From Marinobacter sp. (GTDB taxonomy: Bacteria; Pseudomonadota; Gammaproteobacteria; Pseudomonadales; Oleiphilaceae), in NCBI GenBank assembly GCA_018402255.1, contig JAGYIS010000004.1, positions 248,001 through 312,000 on the forward strand: a DNA stretch of 64,000 bases. Direction: 5' to 3'. Positions 47,754-56,829 of the stretch are shown piece by piece. The translations under genes and the position numbers were made by a program. Every line of letters begins with the position of its first letter. Within the stretch, counting starts at the first letter, position 1. The notes beneath the pieces are model-generated. The model worked only from the letters and a program-made list of their open reading frames with translations, was not told the DNA's origin and did no database searches.

Positions 47754-48680
47754 ATGTCGATGGCAGACCGCGATGGCGTTATCTGGATGGACGGCGAAAT
47801 GGTGCCCTGGCGGGATGCCAAAACTCACGTTCTTACCCACACTCTGCATTACGGTCTCGGCTGTTTTGAAGGTGTGCGAGCCTATAACACTGCCAGCGGC
47901 CCGGCGATTTTCCGCCTGAAAGAGCACACCGACCGGCTGTTCCGCTCTGCTCACATCCTGAACATGAAAATGCCGTTCAGCAAAGAAGAGATTAACGAAG
48001 CCCAGCTTGCGGCCGTTCGCGAAAATAATCTCGACGAAGCCTACCTGCGCCCAATGGCGTTTTTGGGCTCTGAGGGCATGGGTCTGCGTGCCGACAACCT
48101 CAAGGTGCATGTGATGGTTGCGGCCTGGAGCTGGCCGTCTTACATGTCGCCAGAGGCGAAAGAGCTGGGTATCAAGGTGCGCACCTCTTCCTACACTCGC
48201 CACCATGTCAACATCACCATGTGTAAGGCGAAGGCCAACGGCAACTACATCAACTCCATGCTGGCCCTGAACGAAGCCATCTCTGGGGGTGCCGAAGAAG
48301 CCCTGCTGCTGGATAACGAAGGCTACGTAGCGGAAGGTTCTGGCGAGAACATCTTCATCGTGCGTGACGGCGTTCTGCATACGCCGGAGCTGACCTCCTG
48401 TCTCGAGGGTATCACCCGCGCCACCATCATCGACTTCGCCAAAGACCTTGGGCTGCAGGTGAAAGAACGTCGCATCACCCGTGACGAAGTCTATGTGGCT
48501 GAAGAAGCCTTCTTCACCGGCACCGCCGCTGAAGTACTGCCCATTCGCGAGCTGGATGGCCGTGCCATTGGCGCCGGTAAGCGCGGGCCGATTACCGAGA
48601 AACTGCAGAGCATGTATTTTGATGCAGTTAAGGGAAAGATGGACAAGCATTCAGAGTGGTTGAGCCACGTTAAAGGCTGA
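47754..48680 (+). CDS. ilvE: Branched-chain amino acid aminotransferase
   Basis: 308 residues, PLP fold type IV. Transfers amino groups between glutamate and Ile, Leu or Val keto acids. Early motif THTLHYGLGCFEGVRAY and the PLP-lysine region HVNITMCKAKANGNYINS (Lys in CKAK, near 155), then EGSGENIFIV, are intact. The start ATG 47754 follows AGGAGCAGAAC; a second ATG two codons later is also possible. It lies 76 bases after glnE. Confidence 0.95.
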   Translation: MSMADRDGVIWMDGEMVPWRDAKTHVLTHTLHYGLGCFEGVRAYNTASGPAIFRLKEHTDRLFRSAHILNMKMPFSKEEINEAQLAAVRENNLDEAYLRPMAFLGSEGMGLRADNLKVHVMVAAWSWPSYMSPEAKELGIKVRTSSYTRHHVNITMCKAKANGNYINSMLALNEAISGGAEEALLLDNEGYVAEGSGENIFIVRDGVLHTPELTSCLEGITRATIIDFAKDLGLQVKERRITRDEVYVAEEAFFTGTAAEVLPIRELDGRAIGAGKRGPITEKLQSMYFDAVKGKMDKHSEWLSHVKG

Positions 48681-48704
48681 GACCAGCCGGTTATGTAACG
48701 ATAG

Positions 48705-48739
48705 CCGCCGGCGCTGAACAGCCCCGGCGGTTTGTTTTT
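48705..48739 (+). terminator. Intrinsic terminator after ilvE
   Basis: CCGCCGG (48705-48711) pairs with CCGGCGG (48724-48730); an inner GCTG/CAGC adds four pairs past one mismatch. TTTGTTTTTA follows. It ends 30 bases before the next gene. Confidence 0.8.
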
Positions 48740-48769
48740 ATTGAGTTCACGGAAAAACAGGACGAGACA

Positions 48770-49177
48770 ATGGCAGACGTAATCAAAGTACCGGTTTCTT
48801 TCGGTGAAGTGCTGGACAAGATCACCATCCTGGAAATCAAATCCGAGCGCATTAAAGATGAGGTCAAGGTAAAGAACGTTCGGCTGGAACTGGATGAGCT
48901 GAGTGCCACCTGGGACGAGGCGGTGAAAGACAAAGCCGCTGAAATCGCGGATCTTCGCAAGCAGCTAAAGGCCGTGAACGAAGAGCTGTGGGTGATTGAA
49001 GATGACATCCGTGATCAGGAAGCCGATCAGGATTTCGGCCTGCGATTTATCGAGCTGGCTCGTGCCGTGTACGTAACCAATGACAAGCGCGCGGCGATCA
49101 AGAAAGCCATTAACCTGGCGCTGGGTTCACGGTTTGTGGAAGAGAAGTCTTATCAGGATTATACCGCCCGTAAATAA
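48770..49177 (+). CDS. DUF6165 family protein
   Basis: 135 residues, MADVIKVPVSFGEVLDKITI at the start, then a long helical, charged region (RIKDEVKVKNVRLELDELSA) and a conserved end FVEEKSYQDY. The sequence fits the DUF6165 type, small proteins often found beside lipopolysaccharide or nucleotide-sugar genes. No catalytic motif is visible. It is the plus-strand gene before the glycan region, and may mark its border. Confidence 0.72.
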   Translation: MADVIKVPVSFGEVLDKITILEIKSERIKDEVKVKNVRLELDELSATWDEAVKDKAAEIADLRKQLKAVNEELWVIEDDIRDQEADQDFGLRFIELARAVYVTNDKRAAIKKAINLALGSRFVEEKSYQDYTARK

Positions 49178-49255
49178 GGCTTTTGGCCACAGAAACCACT
49201 GAAGCACACGGAAGCCAGCTCATCATTCCTCTTCCGTGAGTTTCAGTGGCTGAAG

Positions 49256-50308
49256 TTAACCCTTGTCTGTTATCCAGCGGTCCAGCATGTCCGTGGCGTC
49301 TGCTACAGAAACCAGTTCCATTGCTCCCTCGAACTCCGCCTTTGCACCCCAGCGCGCTTCATCCACGGTTTTACCAGTGAATTTTGCCAGCGCTTCCGGG
49401 TAGCGGTTGACGCACCATTTTAAAGAGTTGTAGGGGCCTGAGCGGTTAGGGTTACTGGCGGCAAAAATGCCGAGCACATCCGTGCCCACGGCACTGGCGA
49501 TATGGGCAGGGCCGGTGTCTGGTGCAACCACCAGATCGGCATGGGTCATGAGTGCGGTCAGTTGCTTGAGTGTGTCTTTGCCACAGATGTTGTGGGCTTC
49601 GTGCTTCATGGCGCTTTCGATATCGGCGCAGTAGTCGGCTTCGAAGGGCGCCGGGCTGCCCACCAGAATCACATTCATGCCATGAGTTTCCATGGCATGG
49701 TCAGCCAGCTGCGCATAACGCTCCGCCGGCCAGTTACGCAAGGTATGGCTGGCACAGGGACTGATGACCAGGTTTCTGCGGTCAGGAGCCAAGTGACTGC
49801 GGGCAAATGCGTGGTCTGACTCGGAAAGCGGAATTTCCCAACGCGGTGGTGCTGCCCTGAGCCCCAGCGGTTCCAGAAAACTCGCCAGGCAATCCCGGAC
49901 ATGCTGTTGTGCGACCGGTGTTATCCTCCGGTTGATAAATAAGCCGTGCAAGTCTTTGCTGCGGGCTTTGTCGTAGCCGATTTTGATCCTGGCCGGTATC
50001 AGTGCAGCCGCAAGATTCGCCCTCAAGGCAACCTGCATGTGCAGGAGTGCATCGAACTGTCGGCTTTTCATTTGCTGACGCAAGTCTGCATAGCCTTGCC
50101 GCCCGGTTTTCTTGTCGAAAATGATGAACTCAACGCCCGGCAGGTCGCCGATAAGTTTGGCTTCGATTTTTCCAATCACCCAGGTGATTTTCACGCCCGG
50201 CAGCTGTTCCTGAAGGCTTAGGATAACCGGGATCACGTGGGTGACATCGCCGATGGCGGACAGGCGGAGTATGCAAATGGAGTTGATCAAGTTACGGTCC
50301 GTTTCCAA
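49256..50308 (-). CDS. Glycosyltransferase family 9 (heptosyltransferase-like)
   Basis: About 350 residues. The N-terminus ICILRLSAIGDVTHVIPVI has the GT9 pattern of acceptor-side residues, and the C-terminal half has LVVAPDTGPAHIASAVGTDVLGIFAASNP, the donor-binding block (near 254-282). It likely transfers heptose or a related sugar in lipopolysaccharide core assembly in the cytoplasm. The start is uncertain: TTG 50308 or TTG 50290, both with weak ribosome binding sites. Confidence 0.88.
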   Translation of the reverse strand: METDRNLINSICILRLSAIGDVTHVIPVILSLQEQLPGVKITWVIGKIEAKLIGDLPGVEFIIFDKKTGRQGYADLRQQMKSRQFDALLHMQVALRANLAAALIPARIKIGYDKARSKDLHGLFINRRITPVAQQHVRDCLASFLEPLGLRAAPPRWEIPLSESDHAFARSHLAPDRRNLVISPCASHTLRNWPAERYAQLADHAMETHGMNVILVGSPAPFEADYCADIESAMKHEAHNICGKDTLKQLTALMTHADLVVAPDTGPAHIASAVGTDVLGIFAASNPNRSGPYNSLKWCVNRYPEALAKFTGKTVDEARWGAKAEFEGAMELVSVADATDMLDRWITDKG

Positions 50309-50431
50309 TCTTTAACTGCTGGATGTGGAGCCGGGCGGGGCTCATTGGTAAACTGTGGCACATTCTAGCCTAGTGGGCTTTTAACGTCTTTATCTGTAAG
50401 CACACGGTTGTGGGCCCGAGGTGACTATTCT

Positions 50432-51172
50432 TTGACCTTATCAAAAGGCAGCTGTTCCGGCTCTGGCAAGTCATTGCTCTTGGCTTCTTCGGACTATGGT
50501 GATGTGACCGAGTCCTGGTTTTCTCCTGAGTTTTGGGGAAAGCGGGCGAAACCGGTGACTACTGGCGGTCGGGGCGGAGCGTGGTTTATTGATTCGGAAA
50601 CGAGCGGAATGGTGCTCCGCCATTACAAGAGAGGTGGGCAGATGGCCCACCTCTCTGAGAAGTCGTACTTATTCACCGGGTTTGAAACAACCAGGTCTGT
50701 TGCAGAGTTCAGGCTCCTCAGTCATCTCCATAACTTGGGCTTGCCTGTGCCCGATGCCGTTGCCGCAATTGCTTGGAGGTACCGACTGCTATGGTATCGG
50801 GCAGCTATAATAGTCAAAAGAGTGCCTGGTGCTGTCACGTTTCCGGATAGTGAGCGGGCAAGTGATGCGTCGCTGTGGGAGGCGCTTGGGCGAGTTATCC
50901 GCCGTTTTCACGATGTCGGGCTGGATCACGTTGATCTCAATTGCGACAACATTCTGGTTACAGAAGGCCAGCTCTATCTGATTGACTTTGATCGATGTCG
51001 CTTGTTGTCTGGGGCAAATAATAAGGATGACTCGGCATGGAAGCGGAAGAATCTGGAGCGCTTGAAGAGATCAGTCACGAAGAGGTTCAGCTCACTCAAT
51101 CCTGCAGAGTTTCAGGCGTATTGGAACAGCTTGCTTGCAGGTTATAGGTCGCCCTGGGGCAGCCATATTTAA
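50432..51172 (+). CDS. kdkA: 3-deoxy-D-manno-octulosonic acid kinase (KdkA)
   Basis: 246 residues from TTG 50432, set six bases after GAGGTGA; an upstream TTG at 50408 would place that ribosome binding site inside the gene. The signature GGRGGAWFI then VLRHYKRGG (about 49-72) and YLFTGFETTRSVAEFRLL are strongly KdkA-like. Catalytic loop DHVDLNCDNIL and metal motif IDFDRCR are complete. It phosphorylates Kdo at position 4 in the lipid A-core. Divergent from the GT9 gene. Confidence 0.88.
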   Translation: MTLSKGSCSGSGKSLLLASSDYGDVTESWFSPEFWGKRAKPVTTGGRGGAWFIDSETSGMVLRHYKRGGQMAHLSEKSYLFTGFETTRSVAEFRLLSHLHNLGLPVPDAVAAIAWRYRLLWYRAAIIVKRVPGAVTFPDSERASDASLWEALGRVIRRFHDVGLDHVDLNCDNILVTEGQLYLIDFDRCRLLSGANNKDDSAWKRKNLERLKRSVTKRFSSLNPAEFQAYWNSLLAGYRSPWGSHI

Positions 51173-51181
51173 TTTAAATCG

Positions 51182-51880
51182 ATGTTCGTACTCATGCCAT
51201 CTATTGAATTGCTTGAAGAGTTACACGCAAACACAAGGCGGACTCGAGTCACCTATAGGGCCCGGGTTGAAGGGCAAAGTGTAGCTCTGAAATGTTATCG
51301 AACACCTTTGTGGGGTGTCATTCATTGGGTGCGTGCTCACCGGCGAGGTCGAAGAATCCGAAATGCTGGTGCGCCTTTCCCAAAGGTCGCATTTTCCGGT
51401 TGGGTGCCTTCTGCCAAGTGCTTTGGTTTTGGAACGGAGTTTCTTCTAAATAGTGAGTCGCTCAGGGTTGTGTTGAAAAACGCCTCAGACGACGCATATC
51501 GATTGAAAGTGCTTCATTGTCTGGGAACAACGATATCCGAAATGCACAACCGAGGTGTGATTCAGCCTGACGGAAACCTGACCAACTTCCTGCTGAGTTC
51601 AGAGGGAAAGTTATGGGTTATCGATGAAGACGATGTCGAGGTTTATCCGGGGTCGGTTTCCTCCAAAGTGGCGGTCAGTAACCTCGCCAACATTGTTTCT
51701 AGAATTTCAAGCCAACCGCTTCGTGACGCCCTGGTTGAAGCCTATATGCGGGGTGCTGCTACTCATATTGTTGAGGGTTGGGATGATGAAGAGTTTTGGC
51801 GGACAGTTGACGAAGTGCGGTCGCAGACAGAAATGAAGTGGCGCAAACGAAATATCTCGACTGATCGTGAATTTGACTAG
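51182..51880 (+). CDS. WaaP/Kdo-kinase-like small protein kinase fold
   Basis: 232 residues. It has the skeleton of an LPS kinase: a Lys in SVALKCY (about 33-39), a His-rich helix, then MHNRGVIQPDGNLTNFLLSS and WVIDEDDVEVY as catalytic and metal loops. The catalytic loop reads QPDGNLTNF where KdkA has HxDLNxxN, so the Asp and Asn are kept. It starts nine bases after kdkA and overlaps the GT25 gene by 14 bases. The target, perhaps another LPS sugar, is not known. No clear ribosome binding site; start at 51182 or 51194. Confidence 0.7.
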   Translation: MFVLMPSIELLEELHANTRRTRVTYRARVEGQSVALKCYRTPLWGVIHWVRAHRRGRRIRNAGAPFPKVAFSGWVPSAKCFGFGTEFLLNSESLRVVLKNASDDAYRLKVLHCLGTTISEMHNRGVIQPDGNLTNFLLSSEGKLWVIDEDDVEVYPGSVSSKVAVSNLANIVSRISSQPLRDALVEAYMRGAATHIVEGWDDEEFWRTVDEVRSQTEMKWRKRNISTDREFD

Positions 51881-52706
51881 AAGTCACCTCACCTTTCTAT
51901 CAACAGAGTCTCAAGCAAAGGGTCAGTTTTCTTTGAAACAGCAGGTACCAATCTATCTCGTCTCTCTGGACTCAGACGGTCAACGACGTAAGGAATTGTC
52001 CAGCCGTTTCCCCGGCTCGTATCCTTCGATGGAGTGGATCAGAGCGACGGATGGCAGAAAGCTTCACGCAGCCACCTACTTTAAGTTGGTCTTTCCCGCC
52101 GTGTCGGCGGGTTTCAGGATGCTTTCACCGGCAGAGGTTGGCTGTTCGCTAAGTCATATCGAAGTGCTTAAGCGTTTTCTGGATTCTGCACACGAGCGTT
52201 GTCTGGTCATCGAGGATGACGTTTTAGGAAAGGATGAGGGGGTTAATGTCGCAATCGAGCAAATGCTTGAAGTTCCTGGCAATGCGGTTGTGATTTTTGG
52301 TGGACAAGAGGGGATGCCCTCGAGAAAGTATATTCTGGGGAAGGCGGCCGGATTCGGGCGGGTCTATCGGTTGCCGAAATACTCCAATAATTATGTGTTA
52401 CGGACTTGCTGTTATGGTGTCACTCGCGAGAGCGCCAAAGCCATTCTCGATTCTCACGATCAATGCCTCAAGTTAGCAGATGCCTGGGGGGAGTTTTTCA
52501 AGTGCGCGCCGATAGATATCTACTTCTCGGAAGTGTTTTCCCATCCGGAAGATCGAAGTGCAAGCCATATTGAGCAAAGCCGGATCGCTATTGGCAAAAG
52601 CTCGAAAGGCTCAGTCGTGCTGTTCTTGAAAAAAAGATGGGCGCGTCTTAAGAGAAAGTTGGGCGCGCTGGCATGCCTGCTTATGGGTTATCGTCGGGTC
52701 AGCTAA
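51867..52706 (+). CDS. Glycosyltransferase family 25
   Basis: 279 residues from GTG 51867, though the family core begins only at PIYLVSLDSDGQRRKELSSRF, so a TTG near 51932 may be the real start. GT25 landmarks: SPAEVGCSLSHIEVLKRFL (about 91-109) and LVIEDDV, the metal-binding acidic motif (near 118). These enzymes transfer galactose or glucose to lipooligosaccharide. A convergent O-antigen ligase overlaps it by four bases. Confidence 0.85.
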   Translation: MNLTRSHLTFLSTESQAKGQFSLKQQVPIYLVSLDSDGQRRKELSSRFPGSYPSMEWIRATDGRKLHAATYFKLVFPAVSAGFRMLSPAEVGCSLSHIEVLKRFLDSAHERCLVIEDDVLGKDEGVNVAIEQMLEVPGNAVVIFGGQEGMPSRKYILGKAAGFGRVYRLPKYSNNYVLRTCCYGVTRESAKAILDSHDQCLKLADAWGEFFKCAPIDIYFSEVFSHPEDRSASHIEQSRIAIGKSSKGSVVLFLKKRWARLKRKLGALACLLMGYRRVS

Positions 52707-53908
52707 TCCTCCCAATACCTTCGCGTCGGCAGTAAGCAAAAAGTCAGAATATAAAAGGTGAAAATAACGGGTGGGTGGTTCAGCGGCACGTCGGTAAGGC
52801 TTGCAGCAGCAGTCATGAACACTATCAATGCGATGGCCCGCACCCTCCACGAGCTGGCGGAAGCGCTTCTCAGTGACATTACAACGGGAATTGCCAGTGT
52901 TGCGAGCAGGAGCAGGAGCCCCGGAACGCCCCTTTTGACAAGGTTGTCGAGAAATTGGTTGTGGTAATGGTATGGAGCGTAGTCCAGGGCTTGTCGATCC
53001 ACGACGTCGTGTTCTTTAAGGTCCTGGAATTCTTCAAAGTGACGGTTTCCGATGCCAAGAAATGGGCTCTCAGAAGCCATTACCGCTGCGCCTTTCCAGA
53101 ACTGAAATCGTAACCCAATTGAACCTCCGAGATCCCCGGCTTGCATCCTCTCCAAATCATCGACAGTCTGCCCGATTCGGTCGTATGCTACAGATAAAGT
53201 TCCGGCAAGAAGTGTCAAGAGTACCAAAGAGGTTGCTGCTGCTTTGCCTTTACGAGACAGGTTAGTGTTTTTAACGCCCCAGTAAAGGGCGCAAAGCACG
53301 ACTAGAATACTGGGTGCGAGGATCCCCCTTGTTCCTGTCGTTGCTATGGCTGCAAGAGAGAGGGTGGCGACACCGAGGTCGAGGATCTTGATTCGGCCGG
53401 ATTCACGGAAAGCCAGTGCGCAACTTGCGATCATCATAAATGCAAGCCCCGTTGCAAACGGGATCGGGTTGTAGTGCAGTGATGTTCTGCTGATGTCGAG
53501 TGCAAAGAATTGGTATAAGCAAACACACGACAGGACAATACAGGATCCGGAGATGCAAGCTCTCCACACGATAAGTGGCAGCTCGAAACGATAAATTAGA
53601 AGAAGATAGACAGAAATCGAGACCAATGTCCTGAGTTCAGATATGTTGCCATCGTTTATTTTGTATGTGAGGGCGAGCCAAAACGTCGAGACGAGTATCA
53701 GGATCAGGTAGGGTTTTCGTGGGTTCTGGTTGGTTCTGGGTAGCAGGGTCCAGCCCTTGAGAGAGACGAATGCCAGTAAACCGAAGATTATGGAGGCGGG
53801 GGCGTACTTGTACCCCTCTGGGATAAGCCACATTACAGTGAGTACGTAAATGGCGGGGCTGAGCACTGCTGTATAAAGGATTTTCTCCCGGAAGCTCAGT
53901 GCTGGCAT
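52703..53908 (-). CDS. waaL: O-antigen ligase family membrane protein (WaaL-like)
   Basis: 401 residues from the ATG of MPALSFREKILYTAVLSP, about eleven hydrophobic segments and a periplasmic loop with FQFWKGAAVMASESPFLGIGNRHFEEF (about 276-302) and YAPYHYHNQFLDNLVKRG; the H...FL(D) pattern is that of Wzy_C/WaaL ligases that join O-chain to lipid A-core. It may alternatively be a Wzy polymerase, which has the same fold. The 54007 in-frame start is rejected since it adds a charged stretch. Confidence 0.8.
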   Translation of the reverse strand: MPALSFREKILYTAVLSPAIYVLTVMWLIPEGYKYAPASIIFGLLAFVSLKGWTLLPRTNQNPRKPYLILILVSTFWLALTYKINDGNISELRTLVSISVYLLLIYRFELPLIVWRACISGSCIVLSCVCLYQFFALDISRTSLHYNPIPFATGLAFMMIASCALAFRESGRIKILDLGVATLSLAAIATTGTRGILAPSILVVLCALYWGVKNTNLSRKGKAAATSLVLLTLLAGTLSVAYDRIGQTVDDLERMQAGDLGGSIGLRFQFWKGAAVMASESPFLGIGNRHFEEFQDLKEHDVVDRQALDYAPYHYHNQFLDNLVKRGVPGLLLLLATLAIPVVMSLRSASASSWRVRAIALIVFMTAAASLTDVPLNHPPVIFTFYILTFCLLPTRRYWED

Positions 53909-54080
53909 TTGTAAGTCTCTGAAAAATAAGTGTAAAGATGGATTTCTATTATACGGTTTTCTTCTGGTGTGCGATAGTGGCCAAGTATTTTCGTTTCTGG
54001 AATTCACGCGAGAGCAAAAATGTTGCCTCCTAAAGTGGTTTGAGCTGAGTTGTTGTTAGGCCGCAAGTCAATGTTTGGAT

Positions 54081-54761
54081 ATGTTTATGATTACTGAAAA
54101 AGGGCAGCTTTCGCAGGCGAGGCGCAACTGGACAAGTCGCTTCAGAGGCCTGAAGATCGATAGCGACAACCGAAGGAAATACGGGGTGAATGCTCCACAA
54201 TATGCGGAACTGCTCTGGGTGGGCACGAAAGACGTTGAGTGTGGGTTGAAAAAGTGGACTTCCAAGCAAAGCGCTCAGGTTGTAGATGATTGGCCGGTTG
54301 ACCTGGACCGCCCTCTTCAGGAGTGGAAAGCCATCGGGTGTTGTCTGCAACATTGGCAGGCCCAAGCGAGTTGGGAAGAAACCGGCTTAGTTGATCAAAT
54401 GATGTCGTGGATCCGCGAGAAAGGAAAAGTGGATCGGCTTTCCTCTCACGAGGAGGTTTTGCAGCGATACCAGCAGCTGGACCACCTGTATGAAACTGTG
54501 GTGGCAGAGCGGAGGCTCCGAACCCGGAAAGAGCTGGTTGCAGGCAACTTCCGAGAAGAGGGGGGCATTCTTGTTCATCTTGGCCCAGACGGCAGGCCTT
54601 ATTTCGGTGGCAAAGGCAATCATCGGCTGGCAATCGCCATTGCTGCCGGTCTGGAGTATTTTCCTGCTCAGCTCGGAGTAGTTCATGTCTCGGCTTTGAA
54701 CTCGCTATCGCGCTATCGAAATGGCCCTGTACTTCCATCCATTCCTATCGACGGTAAGTAG
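54081..54761 (+). CDS. Unrecognised protein with ParB/Srx-like HRL motif
   Basis: About 226 residues; ATG 54081 is chosen, without a good ribosome binding site. The first 90 residues hold many basic and Trp residues. The C-terminal part, GGILVHLGPDGRPYFGGKGNHRLAIA (about 175-200), looks like the D-G-x-H-R-x-x-A pattern of ParB/sulfiredoxin-like folds, where the loop binds a nucleotide. I do not recognise the family. It is next to a GT2 gene, seven bases upstream of it, so a role with glycan genes is a guess. Confidence 0.6.
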   Translation: MFMITEKGQLSQARRNWTSRFRGLKIDSDNRRKYGVNAPQYAELLWVGTKDVECGLKKWTSKQSAQVVDDWPVDLDRPLQEWKAIGCCLQHWQAQASWEETGLVDQMMSWIREKGKVDRLSSHEEVLQRYQQLDHLYETVVAERRLRTRKELVAGNFREEGGILVHLGPDGRPYFGGKGNHRLAIAIAAGLEYFPAQLGVVHVSALNSLSRYRNGPVLPSIPIDGK

Positions 54762-54768
54762 TTCGAAT

Positions 54769-55650
54769 ATGCCCAGATTGTCCTTTGTCATACCAACGCA
54801 CAACCGGCGTGAAATGCTGCTGGCTGCCGTTGATTCTGTTCACTCGCAGACACTTGATGACTGGGAGCTGATCATCGTTGATGATGGGAGTGCTGAGCCG
54901 GTTCGTAATTATGTGAACGCACGGGATCAGCGCGTCACCGTTCATCGAAATGACAGCCCTTTAGGGGCTGCTGCTTCCCGAAATATTGGAGCAGGACTCG
55001 CAAAATCGGACTTTGTCGCATTTCTCGACGATGACGATTCTCTCGATCAGAATTATGCTACGCGGATGCTTGAGCTCTTTGCGACGCATGGTGAGCAGGT
55101 TGGATTCGCCTGGCCAACATTGAGGGTGATCGACAAGGTCAAGAACAAAGAGTACCTGGCCCAGGAACGCCCCTGTCTGATTTCAGGTGCGATTGGCACC
55201 GAAGATTCATACGTTGCCAGTGCCTATGCCCGCACGACGGGTATGATATTTCGCACAGCCATTTTCCGCGCTAAGGGCGGGTTTGATGAAGGTCTTGCGG
55301 TTTCTGAAGACAGAGAGTTTGTGTTCAGGTTGATCTCCGACAACGTAGGCTGCAGTTCGCTTCAGAGTGAACTTGTGAATTTCTACATCCATGCCGGGCC
55401 CCGGTTGAGCACCGATGCGAATCTTCTGAGGCAGGCGGACTGCGACACAAGGGTTCTTGAGCGTCACAGAATGTTTATTCTCAGTCACCCCAAGCTTGCT
55501 TCCCGTTATTTGAACCTTGTGGCAAAACGTCAAAAAATGGCAGGTTTGCGTAGCGCCTATGAGTCGACTCTCAGGCTCTTGTTGCAGGTTCGTCCGTTCG
55601 ATCTGAGAGCAAGGCGCAGGCTCCTGCTATCGATTCTGCGTCGTCGATGA
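54769..55650 (+). CDS. Glycosyltransferase family 2
   Basis: 293 residues from ATG 54769. GT-A fold: PRLSFVIPTHNRREMLLAAV then ELIIVDDGS (nucleotide-binding), AASRNIGAGLAKSDFVAFLDDDD with the metal-binding DxD-like acidic run near residues 80-90, and AKGGFDEGLAVSEDREFVFRL as acceptor loop (about 165-185). Inverting transferase, likely for core or O-chain. Donor sugar unknown. It is convergent with the PPT gene with only nine bases between. Confidence 0.87.
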   Translation: MPRLSFVIPTHNRREMLLAAVDSVHSQTLDDWELIIVDDGSAEPVRNYVNARDQRVTVHRNDSPLGAAASRNIGAGLAKSDFVAFLDDDDSLDQNYATRMLELFATHGEQVGFAWPTLRVIDKVKNKEYLAQERPCLISGAIGTEDSYVASAYARTTGMIFRTAIFRAKGGFDEGLAVSEDREFVFRLISDNVGCSSLQSELVNFYIHAGPRLSTDANLLRQADCDTRVLERHRMFILSHPKLASRYLNLVAKRQKMAGLRSAYESTLRLLLQVRPFDLRARRRLLLSILRRR

Positions 55651-55659
55651 CGCTGGCCT

Positions 55660-56829
55660 TCAGGGGCCAGTTTTCCCGACGGCGTCCTTTCGGCCGGGAG
55701 ATAGGTTTCGGGCCAGGAAAGCTTTGGATTGTATTGCTGATAACTTCAGGCGTTTGTTGATCTCGTGCCAGTTTATTGGTGCGGTTAGCAGGGCCTCTGA
55801 CAATTCGTCGCGCGACGTTATCAATCGCGCCTCAAGCCCCAGCAGGCCGAGTAGAGATTGGAAGCGCGACAGGCCACGTCCTGGGTTGCCTATAGCGACA
55901 AAAGGCTTATTAAACAAAATGGCAAACGCAGTGCCATGAAAAGAGTCCGTGACAACGAATTCTGAATCTCTGAACCCCTGAAGCCAAGCTTCAACGGTGG
56001 GGTATCGACACATGTCAATGTCGCTCACTTTCGTGTGTTGTAGCGATTTCTCGGGCTTCACGGTAAATGTCTGTTTTCCCAAGGCCGTTCCGATGGCGGC
56101 GGTGATGGAGCGTTTCTCTGTGCTCTCATCCAAGACATAGCAAAGTATTCCGGAATTGGTTGGTTGTGTCGGTGCCGTGTTAATCAAGGCTTCGTAGTGA
56201 GCCGGCGATAACAGTAAGGTGGGGTCGATTACCCACTCAGCCTCTACGCCCAGATGATCCTGGCAAAGCGCTATAGCGGATTCCTCCCGAACGGCTATGG
56301 CGTCAAACTCCTGGGCAAGTTTCCTTCCTTGAGATGTCTGTTCGTCTGAATATTCCCATTGGTCCACGCCAAAGGAAGCTGCATAACTTATTTTGATGGC
56401 ATTCGCAAAAGCGTTGTCGGATGTAAAGTCCAGGAAGAAGTTGGAGAGGCATGGGGAGTATTTTGGTCGCCATACCTGATCGCTTCCAACCAGGTATCCG
56501 TCAAAGCTCTCGCCCTTGCAATATCTGGACAGCTCGTCCGATGAAAGCAATGGTGGTGACATCTTCAGGTGTTTTGATACAAATGTTGCCAGATTGCGAT
56601 GAACGAGAGACTTTCTAGTCTCTGTTGGTATCGTTTTTACTCGTCCACGCATTTTCTTTATGCAGAATTTAACATAATCGCGATACGCTTTTGCTTTACT
56701 GACAGGTTTGCGTCTGTCCAGTGTTACTGCGTCGATACCCATCTCACGTAACACTACTTGCAAAGCATACGCCTGTAGAAGCCCTCCGTAATTGTGGCCC
56801 AGAGGTTGAGTAAGGATTGCAATTTTCAT
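55660..56829 (-). CDS. Polysaccharide pyruvyl transferase family protein
   Basis: 389 residues. N-terminal KIAILTQPLGHNYGGLLQAYALQ is the family signature, and SDQVWRP plus VTDSFHGTAFAILFNKPFVAIGN (about 295-317) form the PEP and substrate-binding half. Enzymes of this type move pyruvate ketal groups or, in divergent members, other groups onto sugars. It is coupled to the upstream Fe-S gene by a four-base ATGA overlap, so they probably work as a pair. Confidence 0.87.
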   Translation of the reverse strand: MKIAILTQPLGHNYGGLLQAYALQVVLREMGIDAVTLDRRKPVSKAKAYRDYVKFCIKKMRGRVKTIPTETRKSLVHRNLATFVSKHLKMSPPLLSSDELSRYCKGESFDGYLVGSDQVWRPKYSPCLSNFFLDFTSDNAFANAIKISYAASFGVDQWEYSDEQTSQGRKLAQEFDAIAVREESAIALCQDHLGVEAEWVIDPTLLLSPAHYEALINTAPTQPTNSGILCYVLDESTEKRSITAAIGTALGKQTFTVKPEKSLQHTKVSDIDMCRYPTVEAWLQGFRDSEFVVTDSFHGTAFAILFNKPFVAIGNPGRGLSRFQSLLGLLGLEARLITSRDELSEALLTAPINWHEINKRLKLSAIQSKAFLARNLSPGRKDAVGKTGP

